DNA from: Diplonema papillatum
Taxonomy: Eukaryota > Euglenozoa > Diplonemea > Diplonemida > Diplonemidae
Length of the DNA stretch: 64,000 nt
Direction: 5' to 3'
Assembly: GCA_030068145.1 (NCBI GenBank)
Contig: JAPJBO010000381.1
Span: 141,597-205,596, forward strand
Below the pieces are notes generated by a model, which saw nothing but the letters and a program-made list of their open reading frames with translations, was not told where the DNA came from and ran no database searches. The position numbers and the translations under genes were made by a program. Of this stretch, positions 31,366 to 42,344 are shown piece after piece (the stretch's first letter is position 1; the number at the start of each line of letters is the position of its first letter).

Positions 31366-32640
31366 AGGCAAACCCGCGTGCTCTCCCGCTAACGGCGGTC
31401 GCAGTGTTCGCGGAACGCGGTACGCCGACGGCGCGACGCATGCTCGAAGCTGCGCCGCTGGAGATCCGCGTCCGCTCCGCGCACGCACAAGTTGGTTGGA
31501 GTTGGCTGTGCATTCGTCTCCTTTTTTTTTTTTGTTCTTTTGTATGCGTTGGCAAACCGCAGCCCCACATCAGGACAACAGTGAGTGCAGAACAAACTGT
31601 CACAACCACGCAGCCGCCAGCAGGGAGGCACCACACAGAACCCGGCTGAGTGACAGGAAGGGGAGAAGAAGGGTAAACCGCGGCACGGTACTGCACGGGG
31701 ACGCGCCTCGCATACAACGGACTCTCTTTCCCCCCCGCCCCTTCAATTACAAGTTGAAACGTGTGACCGCCTTCATATTGGCAAACGTTGGCAATACCAC
31801 AGTAGTGGTATAGCCCAAGAAACAGCCCCGGCTGCGCCAGGCACAGAGGCCAGAGGGAAAAAAGGGCAACCGTCTCGCGCAACAGCGCAGGCCGACACGC
31901 CCGCACAGCTGCTAACAGGGAAGCAACAGGAAAGCACCACACGGAACCCGGCTGGAAGGCCCCAAAGGGGAGTTGTCGGTGCTTTACCAAAGCTGCCCTT
32001 GGTCAAACGCCGCCCAGGCCACCCAAACAACCAACTATTCTGTACCAGCCGGAGCGGCTCGGTGGAGCATCACTGGATGCAGGACTGCAAGTCGCTGGCT
32101 CCCGACCAACGGAACGCAATCACCAACGCCACGGCAACGATCGACAACCGTACCCGCCACACAACGGGGAAGCTCGACCGCAAACAGCGCGGCACATAAC
32201 ACTCATTCCACGAAAACGTGTCACAGATTTTTGCTTCCTCATATCCGACATGTACAGGTCAAATATTGAGCAAATTCGGTTTTCGGGCTGCACCGGCAAG
32301 TCGTAGCGCAGGCGAACCCGAGCGACGTTACCGTCACCGTGGGGGCAAAAGGCCCGGCCGAGAGGCCGACGGCACAAACGCAGCCCAGGCGCACAACGGT
32401 CCTCGGGGACATGCCACGCTAGCGAAACACTTCTTTCTTTCTTTCTTTATTTCTTTACTTATTTCCGTCTTCTTTCTTATTTCCCTCGTCGACCCCCCCC
32501 TTCCTATCCCCTAACCTGTGGACCTGTCACTCGTGCGCGTGTCTCTTGGCGCAAACGGGCTAGTAACGCCTGACCGTTCCGGATGCTGCTCTTCTGAGCG
32601 GCTGAAGGAACGGTGCTTGTTTTTCATTCATTCATTCATT
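31366..32640 (+). other. Element A 3' UTR with (CATT)4 tail
   Basis: It is non-coding, with a T13 run near 31512 and a (TTTC)n stretch at about 32430-32475. The terminal 190 bp contain GGCGCAAACGGGCTAGTAAC and GCGGCTGAAGGAACGGTGC, then CATT repeats. A second copy of this 3' end is at 45149-45331. The tail type differs from the poly(A) tails of the other elements. Confidence 0.7.
32200..32230 (+). repeat. Solo terminal repeat of the 31-bp inverted-repeat element
   Basis: It matches the perfect 31-bp terminal repeat at 61880-61910 with two differences (CACTCATTCC and GAAAACGTG). It is preceded by ATAA (32196-32199), the same 4-bp target found at the intact element. I did not find the partner end nearby. 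Confidence 0.65.
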
Positions 32641-33263
32641 CTGGCAACTGGAGGCTGATGAGGGTGCTCGCTTCCCTCCCCCATATTCGTGTGCACGTGA
32701 TGTGGGTCCCGGCACACTGTGGTTTGGTCGGAAACGAGAAGGCGGACGACCTTGCGAAGCGCGGCGTCACTTCGGGCACGGCACTACAGGTCCTCGACTA
32801 CTGGGCTGCCTCCGACCTGCTGAAACAAGCGGTCAACTGCCCCGTGCTCACTCGGGACTACATGTCTCATCCGCATTACCGTTGCACTGGTGGTCACCGA
32901 CCTCTCGTGGACAATCGGTGGAATCGGCTCACTCAGGTAGCGGTTTCGCTGCTTCGAGTCAACCAGTCCCCAAGCGTTCACCTGAGAATGCAAGATTTCT
33001 GCGGGCACCTCTGCGCTGAGTCATTTGTCCCCGGACTGTCGGCATCCAATAAAGGGCACTGCTGGGCTTGTGGCTCCGGCTTCTCCTACGAACACCTATT
33101 CACAAAATGCCGGGTCACAGCCAGATACCTCGACCTTCTCCGTTGGCCGAGGCAGAAATGGACCTTGCGGGACATACTGGGTAGGTATCCCCTGACCGCT
33201 CTCCTGATTCTGCGCTTCCATCAGCTTTACGTTGGTGGATCCTTCTACAAACTTACTCAGTGA
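32641..33263 (+). pseudogene. Element D ORF2 C-terminal fragment (RNase H end and zinc knuckle)
   Basis: About 207 codons survive. RNase H end: HVMWVPAHCGLVGNEKADDL. Zinc knuckle: CWACGSGFSYEHLFTKC. The tail then runs RYLDLLRWPRQKWTLRDIL to the stop. The endonuclease, reverse transcriptase and most of RNase H are absent. The sequence differs clearly from A, B and C, so D is a separate family of the same type. Confidence 0.8.
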
Positions 33264-33796
33264 TTGGATATTTTACAATGTTCTCAGTGATCGGATTACT
33301 GTTAGTTCGCCGCTTGTACTCACGAAACGGATTCTGTTAATGGATTGGTCACAATCTGGTACTGTCTGAATGCTCCTTCTCCCCCTACGTTGTAGACTCA
33401 GTTCTGGGCAACACCCCTTCTCTGGCTGACCTAAGTTCTAGTCCCTCCACATGTCCTCCCAGCCTGCGTTCCATCAACTTTTCGTTGGTGGTCCTTCTAC
33501 ATAACACTAAGAGATTGAATTGATGATTGTCGCTGCCACTACAATGTTCGAATCTGATTCGACTGACGATCTTTACCGACAGACAATTTAGCAGCCTAAG
33601 GGTAAGCTATCCTAACAACGACTATCTGGCGATGGTGGCATGAGTCACGGTCGGAGTTCTACTCCATGCACAGGAAGAGTCCGTCCTTCTTCTTTCCTTG
33701 TTTGACAAAAGGAACAAAAGAACGACTTGCCCGTACAAGTAAATGCAGTTCTCGCCCCCTGCATGTCTTCCGTAGTTGCTTACTCAAAAAAAAAAA
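32641..33796 (+). mobile_element. Element D: 5'-truncated retrotransposon 3' fragment
   Basis: It starts exactly after the (CATT)4 tail of element A, with the end of an RNase H domain. It has a 0.5-kb 3' UTR and a poly(A) of 11 (33786-33796). Its last 100 bp recur inverted at 58662-58765, also ending in the homopolymer, which fixes the 3' end. Confidence 0.75.
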
Positions 33797-33887
33797 GGCT
33801 TTTTTTTTTGGCATTCGGGTGATCGGCGGCCGGGGCGCGCCCCTCTCGAGAGACCTCTCGCTTGGAGAGAATGGGTTCGAGGCCGGC
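33264..33887 (+). other. Element D 3' UTR, A11-GGC-T10 junction and element B 5' UTR
   Basis: D's UTR runs to the A-run at 33786-33796. GGC and T10 (33800-33809) follow. Element B's leader (33810-33887) contains the self-complementary CCCCTCTCGAGAGACCTCTCG. Confidence 0.6.
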
Positions 33888-36260
33888 ATGTCCCCGTCGA
33901 TCAGCATACTCCCGTCGGTTCTCGGTGGAGATCCATCGCGAGGCAGGGGTCGTGGCTCAAACGGCCGCCCGAGTGAACCATCGAGGCAGGTGGGCACCTC
34001 GCGAGGCGCGGGGGTCCAGGTCGTGTCCCACGAAGTATGCGACTCGAGGAGAAGGCGGCGCCGGGGAGGCGGCAGGGGACGTAAACCGTTAGAACGAGAC
34101 GCGAACGACTCCAGCGGTCCCGCCCCCTCTGCCCCCCGGGCCGCCGCACCTAGCTCTGATGACGGGCTGTATCCTGGTTGGGAAGCTCCGGAGGCCCGTT
34201 TCCGGGTCACCATCCTGGTGCACGACCTCTCCTGGAGCGAAGTGCAAGAACTCAAGCAGGCTCTGGTCCGTTCCCACCTGCACAAGTCCATTGATCGCCA
34301 GATCATCAATGGGATATGGGACGTGTCAGCGGACCGGGAGCTAGCCAAGCACGAACTGTACGTATCGGTGCGGGCGGCTTTCGCGGTCCCGAAGGATCAA
34401 GGGGAGAACGTTCTCCGGTCCAGTGGTTTTTCCACTGCCTTTTTCGAGCCCCTCTACGACGAAGCGAAATACCGCATCTTGTACCTGGGCGTGGACACGA
34501 TCGATGAGGCCCAGGAGCTCGCATCCCTCATTCCGGACCTACACAGGGGCCTCTCCTTCTGTCGCGGCACTTTTGGCATCCGCGTCAAGGCCGGGGACTA
34601 CAATCGCGCCAAGGCCCTACTCCCCCCCCTGCCCCCGCCAATCGGCTACTTCGAGGTGCAGGGGGTGCCGAGCCGCACCAATGGCGACCTGCTCCGGAGG
34701 AACCTTTGCGACCATGGCTGGGAGACAACCCCACTCTTCCGGACGCAGAAGGGCGGGCGTCACCTCACATGGATCGTCAAATCCGAGACGCTCCCCGGAA
34801 AGAACGTTCTTCTGACCGCCCAGGGCTTGACGCTTAAATTCAAGCGAATCCTCCGATGCCCCCTCGAACCTCTCGAGACTAGAGGGTCCCCCCCTCTCTC
34901 GGACGCATTCCGCGCCCCCGCCCCAGCTGCCCCCGCCGATAACGAGACCCCCCAGCTCCCGTCGCGTGCTGATCTCATCAAACAGCACGGACCCGCCCTG
35001 GCCGAGAAGATCCTCGCGGGTCTCCACCTCCTCGGCGATCGCTCTGGCCCAGCTCCTGCAGGTAAACCACTGGCCGGAGGTCTCACCATCGCCGCTGTGG
35101 ACCATCCCGAGGATGAGTCAGTCATGGACGTAGATGTTGCCGTCAGCGCGGAGGAAGAAGAAGACGCGGCCAGCGACACCCCCTCCGAACACCCCCCCCC
35201 TCAACCCGCAGACCCGCCATGTGCCCAACCGGACGCCCTTGCAGCCGCGGTCAGCCAGGTAATGGCCCTGTCGGAACAACTACGGTCCAACTACAAGGAC
35301 GCAGTAGCGAAGACAGAGACGGATCTCTGCTCTGGATTCCGCTCCATCACGGAGGGGATGAACGCGAAGTTCGACAACCTCGCAGCGGAAATCCGCGCAC
35401 AGAGTGTGGCACTCGCGAACACCCGCTCTGAGCTGTCCGCAGACATCCAAAGGCGTGGCACAGAGGCGGAGAACTCCCACCGTGAGCTGTCTGAAGCTGT
35501 GAAGCACCAGAGTGTCGCCTTAGAGCTGACACGGGACAAGCTGACAACGTTCGAGCACGACCGTGACCGCCGTTCTAAGAGACCCTCTGGGAGGGAGCGT
35601 GGCCGGTCCCTGGACCGCGGTGAAGCGCCCAGCCGAACAGACGCTGACTTGACGCATCAGTCGATGCCATCTGCGGGCCAGACTCCCCCAGCCCAGGAGA
35701 CTGTGCCGATCGAGGTGCAGCCGCAGCTGGAGAGCCAGACGACAGCTCCACCTACCCCGCCCCCCGTCCAACAACCCGTAAAACCCCCCCCTGCCCAACC
35801 CCGGACTGCCCGATCTGCCTTAAAGACCTCAAAGGGGCCCAGCACTAAAGACACGGCACAGCGCGCGGCTCGAGAGAGGTCGCAACAACGGGCACTTTCG
35901 GCTCGTCCCCCTGCCGTGACAAAGCCGTCCCCTGAAGCGCAGGACGCTCCAATGCCGCAGGCAGAGTCCCCCCAGGCCGCTGCAGCAGTGGCTCCCGCAC
36001 CGATCGCACCCGCTCCGAGGGCCGCTGGGCGAGGGCGCGGAGTGGAGTCTGTACGAATGGCATACCCACCTCCCCGCTCCCACAGCGCGGACCTTCCACG
36101 CGCCAGGGGGGCCGGGCAACCCCCTACCAAAGGTCTCCTCCCCTCCGACGCTCTCCCGGGGCCAGAGGCGACTCCACTGCCTACAGGAACAGCGTTACCG
36201 GAGCTGGACTTTGATGGGTCTCCCTCTGACGGAAGCCCCCCGCTTCTTTCGCAGCATTGA
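33888..36260 (+). CDS. Element B ORF1 (nucleic-acid-binding-like, coiled coil, Pro-rich)
   Basis: The ATG at 33888 (MSPSISILPSVLGG) is the first Met within the element; the open frame upstream belongs to element D's tail. The 790-residue product has an Arg/Gly-rich basic start (RRRRRRGGGRGRK); a folded region of about 220 residues (HDLSWSEVQELKQALVRS, YVSVRAAFAVPKDQGENV, YFEVQGVPSRTNGDLLRRN); an acidic linker; a helical segment likely to form a coiled coil (AEIRAQSVALANTRSELSAD); and a long proline/alanine-rich tail with PPPRSHSADLPRARGAGQPP. This fits the ORF1 role of RNA binding in non-LTR elements. It ends with TGA at 36258-36260, in frame with ORF2. Confidence 0.8.
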   Translation: MSPSISILPSVLGGDPSRGRGRGSNGRPSEPSRQVGTSRGAGVQVVSHEVCDSRRRRRRGGGRGRKPLERDANDSSGPAPSAPRAAAPSSDDGLYPGWEAPEARFRVTILVHDLSWSEVQELKQALVRSHLHKSIDRQIINGIWDVSADRELAKHELYVSVRAAFAVPKDQGENVLRSSGFSTAFFEPLYDEAKYRILYLGVDTIDEAQELASLIPDLHRGLSFCRGTFGIRVKAGDYNRAKALLPPLPPPIGYFEVQGVPSRTNGDLLRRNLCDHGWETTPLFRTQKGGRHLTWIVKSETLPGKNVLLTAQGLTLKFKRILRCPLEPLETRGSPPLSDAFRAPAPAAPADNETPQLPSRADLIKQHGPALAEKILAGLHLLGDRSGPAPAGKPLAGGLTIAAVDHPEDESVMDVDVAVSAEEEEDAASDTPSEHPPPQPADPPCAQPDALAAAVSQVMALSEQLRSNYKDAVAKTETDLCSGFRSITEGMNAKFDNLAAEIRAQSVALANTRSELSADIQRRGTEAENSHRELSEAVKHQSVALELTRDKLTTFEHDRDRRSKRPSGRERGRSLDRGEAPSRTDADLTHQSMPSAGQTPPAQETVPIEVQPQLESQTTAPPTPPPVQQPVKPPPAQPRTARSALKTSKGPSTKDTAQRAARERSQQRALSARPPAVTKPSPEAQDAPMPQAESPQAAAAVAPAPIAPAPRAAGRGRGVESVRMAYPPPRSHSADLPRARGAGQPPTKGLLPSDALPGPEATPLPTGTALPELDFDGSPSDGSPPLLSQH
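36258..36260 (+). promoter_or_regulatory. In-frame UGA between ORF1 and ORF2 (candidate readthrough site), element B
   Basis: Context CAG CAT TGA GGG CTA CCG, almost the same as element A at 26812. The 69 codons from here to the endonuclease start are open and lack ATG. The first Met (SLMECL) is well inside the endonuclease. Confidence 0.6.
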
Positions 36261-39200
36261 GGGCTACCGCCCCCACGCCCTGGGGAAACCCCCCCCGGCG
36301 CCCCACACCGCGCCAGCAAGAACCCAGTATGCGGCGCCCAAACCCCTCAGAACCACGCACCGGCGCCTGCCGCCGGCTCGGCCGCGCGCAGAGGACAGGT
36401 TCCTTCGGGGCGCAGCCAGCTTCCGGCGAGTGTCGATACGCCGAACCCCGAACGCACGCTCACCTTTGTGTCGTTCAATTGCCGGTCCTTCTGGGCGAGG
36501 GAGTACTTCCCCGGAGGTCTCGACGGTATCAGCCGCCTTGTCGACAGCTTCTTCCCGAACCTGCCGGACGTCATACTCCTGCAGGAGACTTGGCTCTCAA
36601 GCAAGTCCCTTCCCCCCCTCCTCAACGGTTACCAGACGTTCCGACGCGACCGCCCCGAAGGGCATGGAGGAGGCGTCCTGATTTTCGTGCGCACAAGTCT
36701 GCTAGCCACGGAAATCCGACCTCCGGTCTTTGGCGCAGACTCACTCATGGAGTGCCTCGCGGTAAGGATCACCCGCATCGGCCTTCCCCCACTGCGCGTC
36801 TACAACGTGTACCGCCCCCCGCGTGGCCACGCCACACTCTGCATGACGCCATTCCCGATGGACGACAACGTCATCATCGCCGGCGACCTTAACGCTCACC
36901 ATCCGGACTGGTCCACGGGGGCCGAGAACGTGGGCGGCCGGATCCTCCGAGACTGGCTCCTCGAGACGTCCGCCATCACCTGGAACGACCCGACGGTTTC
37001 CACAATGGTCCACCGCTCTCACGCCCGATACTCCTCGCCGGACGTGGTTATCTCCACCCCGACTCCAGGGAACATCCTCAACTGGAGACCTCTCGCTTCC
37101 TGGGGCTCCGACCACCTCCCAATCGCCTTCGAAGTACCTCGGGGGTACTCGCAGCCGCGCGTTCCCCGCCTCTCATGGTTTTCCTGGAGACGCGCTGATT
37201 GGGATGGTATGATGGAGTACCTTGATGAGGAGAGTTCTGCCCTGCTCGGGAAGCGGCCTGCCACGAACACGCAGTTCGCGAAGCGGGTCGCTTCGACGTT
37301 CCGCCGCGCGATCCACCAGTTCGTTCCGCGATATCGACCGGGACGACCTCAGAAAGATTGGTGGACACCGGAGCTCACCGTCCTGGAACGCCTCAAAAAA
37401 GCGGCCCTCTCTGACCTGCGCAGCGACCCTGACGCCCCGCAGGCCCAACGTGCATACTCCGACGCGGCGGCCGGTTTCACGCATGCAGCTAAGCTGGCGA
37501 AAGCTGCGCACTGGTGCTCCTTCGCCTCCCGCATCAATCGATGCACCGACATCGGCCTGCTCTTCCGGTTCGTCCGGAAGATCGACGGCCGTGCCCTACG
37601 CAGGGACATCCCCCCAATTCGGCACGGGGACACTTTTTGTGTCACAGCGGACGGGAAGACGGAACTGTTCGGCGACCACCTTCGTCGGGTGTGCGGCGGC
37701 CCGGCAACATCGACCACCTCTCCGCAGTGGGTACCGAGATGCCGACCCTCCTCCGACGACGCTGGCTGCGGGCCCATCACCGCTGCCGAACTCGACCGGG
37801 CCCTTAGCAACCTCGACGCGAAAACCTCCCTCGACCCAGATGGTCTCTGCTGCGAGTTCCTCCGCCGACTTACCGGCAGTGCAACGGACCTCGTTCTCGA
37901 GCTCCTGAACATCTCCTGGGAGGAGGGCTTTGTCCCTGACTCCTGGCACAACGCCCATGTCGTCCCCGTCCAGAAACCTGGCCGGGACCGTTCCCTGCCG
38001 GAAGGTTATCGACCGATTTCCCTCACCAGCATCATTTCCAAACTGATGGAAGTGATCGTGAAGAATCGACTCGAGTTCCTTACCGAGAGCCCCGACTACC
38101 CGCAAATCCTCCCCTTCTGCGCACGCCAGGGCGGCTTCCGCAAGGGACGAGGGACGGAGGAGCAGCTGTTTTCGGTCGTATCAGCCCTCGACTGGGCCAA
38201 GACCCGGCTTCAACACTTCTGCCTGCTCTCGTTCGACTTGGCGAACGCATTTGACACGGTCGATCACCAACGTCTCCTTTGCATTCTGGAGCGGAGAGGG
38301 ATCCCCGCGAAATTCCTGCGCTGGATTGAGGCCTTCCTACGCAACAGGAAAGCCGCGTACAAACTCGACGGAGCCACTGGTCGCTACTTCGACCTGAAGA
38401 CGGGCGTCCCCCAAGGAACAGTGCTCGGACCTCTCCTGTTCCTCTACTACATCGATGATCTCGGTACGGAGCTTGAACAACTCCGCTGCCACATCCACGA
38501 GGACAACGTTCTCGTTGTACGCCGATGACGATGGAGTAGCTGTCGAGGCTCGGACTTTCGCCGCCCTCGAGCGGTATACCCAAGATGTCGTCGACGTGGT
38601 GGAGCGCTGGACGGAGAACGCGCTGATGGTCCTCTCTAAAAGGAAGACCAAGGGTGTCCACTTTCTTGGAAGGAACGCGGTCCCCGGTCCCCCGCCGAAG
38701 ATTGTGTTCAAGTCGACGCAGCTGGACATCCCCGTCCCCGCTGAGGATGTCCGGCGACTGGTGTCGGAAGAGCGAAAGGTAGTGGGACTCGGGGCGCCAC
38801 ACGACGGCAAGACGGTGGTCAGCGTCGTACGTAAGGCCTCCGGTGGCACCCTGCTCAGGGTGGTGGAAGAGCTGCAGTGGGTCGAAAGCGTAAGGCTGCT
38901 CGGCCTAACCATCGACCGCGAGCTTACCTTCCACCCCCACCTCCGCCGGGTCATCGAGGTGTTCTCTCTGAGACTCAACTTCCTCCGGCACCTGGCCGGC
39001 AAGGACTACTGCTTCAACGGCACGATCCTCCGCACCCTCTATCTCACATACGTGCTCCCCACTTTCACGTACGCGCTCGGCATTTACGGACCTTACATCC
39101 TCTTCGCAGCCGGCCTTCTTGCAACACTCGGACGCCTCCATCGCCGTGCACTCGCCCTCATCCTGGGCTGCCGTAAAGGCATCTCCAATTTTGCCGCTCA

Positions 39201-42200
39201 ACAAGAGTCCGGCATCCTCCCTATCCGGTCCCTTGTTGAATACAAGATCGCGGCCCTCCGGGAGAGGCTGCGGCACAACAGGGCCCTTTGGACGCGCGAA
39301 CTATCACTCGACACGCGACTGAAGACGACGTACGACCGGGTCACAGTCAAGGCGGGCACAGACCAGTGTATCCGGCAGGCTCGTATTCCCAACCGTTTCG
39401 CCCCGTGGACTCCATGCCCCGGCGTCACGATCAACACCGCCCTGAAGGTGCGCAAGAATGCTGGCGCTGCTGAGAAGAAGCGAGCCGCAGAGGTACAACT
39501 CGCGACGCTCCCGCACCCACACTGCACCGCCTGGTCGGACGGCTCTGTTGTGAGCGGCAACCCTCCGCCGCCCTCCATTTGCGACGCCAACGCCAGTGCC
39601 ACCCTTCGTTCGTGGTTACGCAGCACCAACGACCGGTCTACCTGGGGTGGCTCCGGCTTGTACATTGAACTGGAGCCTTCGGTTCCCATAAAGGCAGACC
39701 ACGGCCTGGGTCAGCACCTGACCACTACTACGGACAACTGCCGCACTGTCGAAGCCGGATTCCCGGCCGGTCGTCACCCGCACAGCTACCGCGCCGAGGA
39801 GATGGCTCTCGTCATCTGCGTGAACGTCCTCAAGCGCCTGCTCCCTCTGACCACCACGCCCCTCAACATCCTCATCATCAGTGATTCGCAGTCGCTCCTG
39901 CAAACGCTGAGCCACGGCCCGCTCTGCCAGACGCAACCCGGGCCAATCCACATCTGGCAATCGCTGGCCGAACTCGAAGCGCGGGGCTACACCATCACCC
40001 TGCAGTTCGTTTTTGGCCATTGCGGTCTTGCCGGCAACGAGAGGGCTGACGGAATCGCCAGACGGGCCGCTGAGACATACATGCGGGAAGCGGTTGCGGC
40101 TATGGCGAGGAACCTCCCCCTCCCTTATGCGCCTAAAGTCTGCACCACGACCGTTAACGCCCGCCACCGTGCCGTCCTGTGGATGGAGAGCAGCGAAGCT
40201 GGAGCTCGGGAAGCCGTGAGTAGAGCCGCCCGCCTACAAAACCCGTCGTCTTTCTCGAGGTTGGTTTTCGGCCGCCGCATCCCACGACCCAAGCACCTCA
40301 CACCGCGGGCCGAAAGGGAAGTGCGGCAAATTCGCACCGGCCACCACCACCTCGTGATGACGATGTATGCTACCAACATAGCTGTCAGCCACAAGGTTGC
40401 CACATTGTGGCCCCATTTAGCCACAAAGTAGCCACAAACCTTGTGGCTACCTTTGTGGCTAATTATGCAAAATTTTGGTATCACGGAAAACCGCGTGGAA
40501 CTAGCTTTTTCGGCCAGAAAATGCATCTGAAACACAATTTCTGATGATTTTGACAGGTTTTAGGGCCAGCATTTTGGTGAGCTGCTTCACCCTGGGCTCG
40601 GCATCCCCTGGGGTACCATTGGTAAACGGTTTACTAAAACCCTACTGCTACTAAAGTAGTAGTAGGCATTATGCACACAGAATCGTGCATAATTCAGGTT
40701 GGCGAGAGTGACAGACCCGTTCTACTTGCAAAGCGCTTACCATTTCTGTCCTAAAACCCTCTGAGAAGGCCTCTCAACCAGCGACCGGCGCTCTCCGAGC
40801 CTCTTCAATGACCCCAGAGGAGGAGTGGGAGAGAGCGGCAACCAATACCGCCGCAGCCAATCAGATTTGAATGATGCTAGAAAGCTGCAAAGAAAAGTGT
40901 CAGATAATAGTCAGGAGCTGGCGGATGGTGACTGAGCTTGAGCTCCCTGCCGCGGGCGTGCGGCCCGTGCTGCCCGGCAGGCTGGGACCGGTATTGTCGG
41001 CAAGTCAGCCACCAGAAGCCATTTCCCTTGTGCCCTGGCTGGGGTGCTACAGGAGCCCGCGAGGAATTTCCAAGACGTGTGAGAGATTGCCCCCGCTACT
41101 TTTCTCGGATACTTTTTCATGGCTCCTTCTTGAACTCTTTCTGCCGTGTAGTTGCGCTCAACGGCCGCGCACTGCGCACTTTGCAAGCAAGCAAGCAAAC
41201 TCGCTGGTGACGGGGTAGCTTGCACACCGAGCAGAAGAGCTGTCGTAATTGTGAAATGCTCTGCCGTTTGCTGGGTCGTTGCTGTCCTCCTGCGTATCCC
41301 AGAATATCAGCGTGCTTTGTCGTCGTTACTAGTAACCTTAGACCACGGTTGTCACCACCTGCGTGGTTTGGTCCTTTGGCAGGAAAAGTTGGAGACTATG
41401 AACCCCGCAACTGAAACGGGTTTGCGGACAAGAGACCCTTTGAACTAAATTGATTCCTTGCCTGCTCCAAAACCTGTCAACAGAAGCATTGGCAGGTTCG
41501 TACTGACTGCTGTCTGAACTATCAACTTCGCTTTCGACGGGTTCGTCTTCCTCCGGTGCACTCTCCGACTCAAAATGTACTAGAATTATGGTATTAGCAT
41601 TAGTTTTGCGACCGTGTTGGCACGATGCAGCAGTTTGTTGTTGTTTTCTGAACTTTTCAAGCCTTGAATTACTGATAGAGTTGCCAACGTTGCCGCTGAC
41701 TCGCGGCTGAGGATACCGAGGCCAGGGCGAAGCAGCTTATCCAAATTCTGGCTCAAAACCCTGTCAAAATCGTCAGAAATTGTGTTTCAGATGCATTTTC
41801 TGGCCGAAAAAGCTAGTTTCACGTGGTTTTCCTGGGTATCAAAATTTTGCATAATTAGCCACAAAGGTAGCCACAAGGTTTGTGGCTACTTTGTGGCTCC
41901 CAATTAGCCACTAGTGGCTGTCTTGTGGCTGACAGCTATGCTACCAACTGGCCAACCCTCACGAGAGCAGACCGCAGGGAACCGCACCTCCCCTGTCCCA
42001 TGTGCGGCACGAGGTCGCTGGCCCCGCTCGTTCACCTCTTCATCGGCTGTGACGCCCCCGCTGCTCAGACCTCTCGGCTAGAAATGACGAACGGCCTCGA
42101 GGTCAGGAATCGTCTCGGTAGGAGGTCGCCGCCCGTGGACGCCATGGAGTTTCTCTGGGCCGTCCTGTTCGTGTTCCCGGAGCTCGCTCTCGCCTATCTG

Positions 42201-42344
42201 CAGGGGAGCGGCGCTCTCCCGAAGTACACCATCCTCGCCGATGAGACGGCCAGTTCGCATCCCGCCACTGCAGCCGTCGACCACCCACGCACCTCCGAAG
42301 TCTCCTCGCGGTCCGCCGACTCAGAGGATGCCGTACCTCTATAA
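36261..42344 (+). pseudogene. Element B ORF2, broken by a frameshift and a hAT-2 insertion
   Basis: Domains in order: endonuclease (SFNCRSFWAREYF, LLQETWLSSKS, AGDLNAHHPDWS, SDHLPIAFE); reverse transcriptase (SFDLANAFDTVDHQRLL, GVPQGTVLGPLLFLYY, LYADDDG); RNase H (WSDGSVVSG, HSYRAEEMALVI, IISDSQSLLQ, FGHCGLAGNERADGIA); zinc knuckle (CPMCGTRSLAPLVHLFIGC). Frame 1 ends at 38528. The reading shifts by one base near 38495-38510, just before YADD. Frame 2 runs to 40377 and is interrupted by 1563 bp of hAT-2 plus the 8-bp duplication. The protein resumes at 41949 (WPTLTRADRR) and stops at 42344. Confidence 0.88.
40378..41940 (+). mobile_element. hAT-2 non-autonomous copy inserted in element B ORF2
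   Basis: The ends are ATAGCTGTCAGCCACAAG and CTTGTGGCTGACAGCTATG. Subterminal AGCCACAAAG/CTTTGTGGCT repeats are inverted at both sides. The 8-bp target duplication CTACCAAC is at 40370-40377 and 41941-41948. The interior has no transposase. Parts at 40600-40920 recur inverted at 59400-59750. Confidence 0.92.

Larger units (their letters stand above)
26174..32640 (+). mobile_element. Element A: Ingi-like non-LTR retrotransposon, 5'-truncated in ORF1
   Basis: Element A begins after a T10 run abutting the RLE2 poly(A). It contains the C-terminal part of ORF1, an intact ORF2 of about 1516 codons, and a 1.27-kb 3' UTR ending in four CATT repeats (32625-32640). The last 190 bp (32449-32640) are shared with 45149-45331, which ends in the same (CATT)4. 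The 3' UTR carries an old terminal-repeat fragment at 32200-32230. Confidence 0.8.

Noticed and set aside
33666-33887. N-terminal extension of element B ORF1
   Set aside because: This part reads through the tail of element D, the A-run and the T-run (Lys and Phe runs). The true start is the ATG at 33888.
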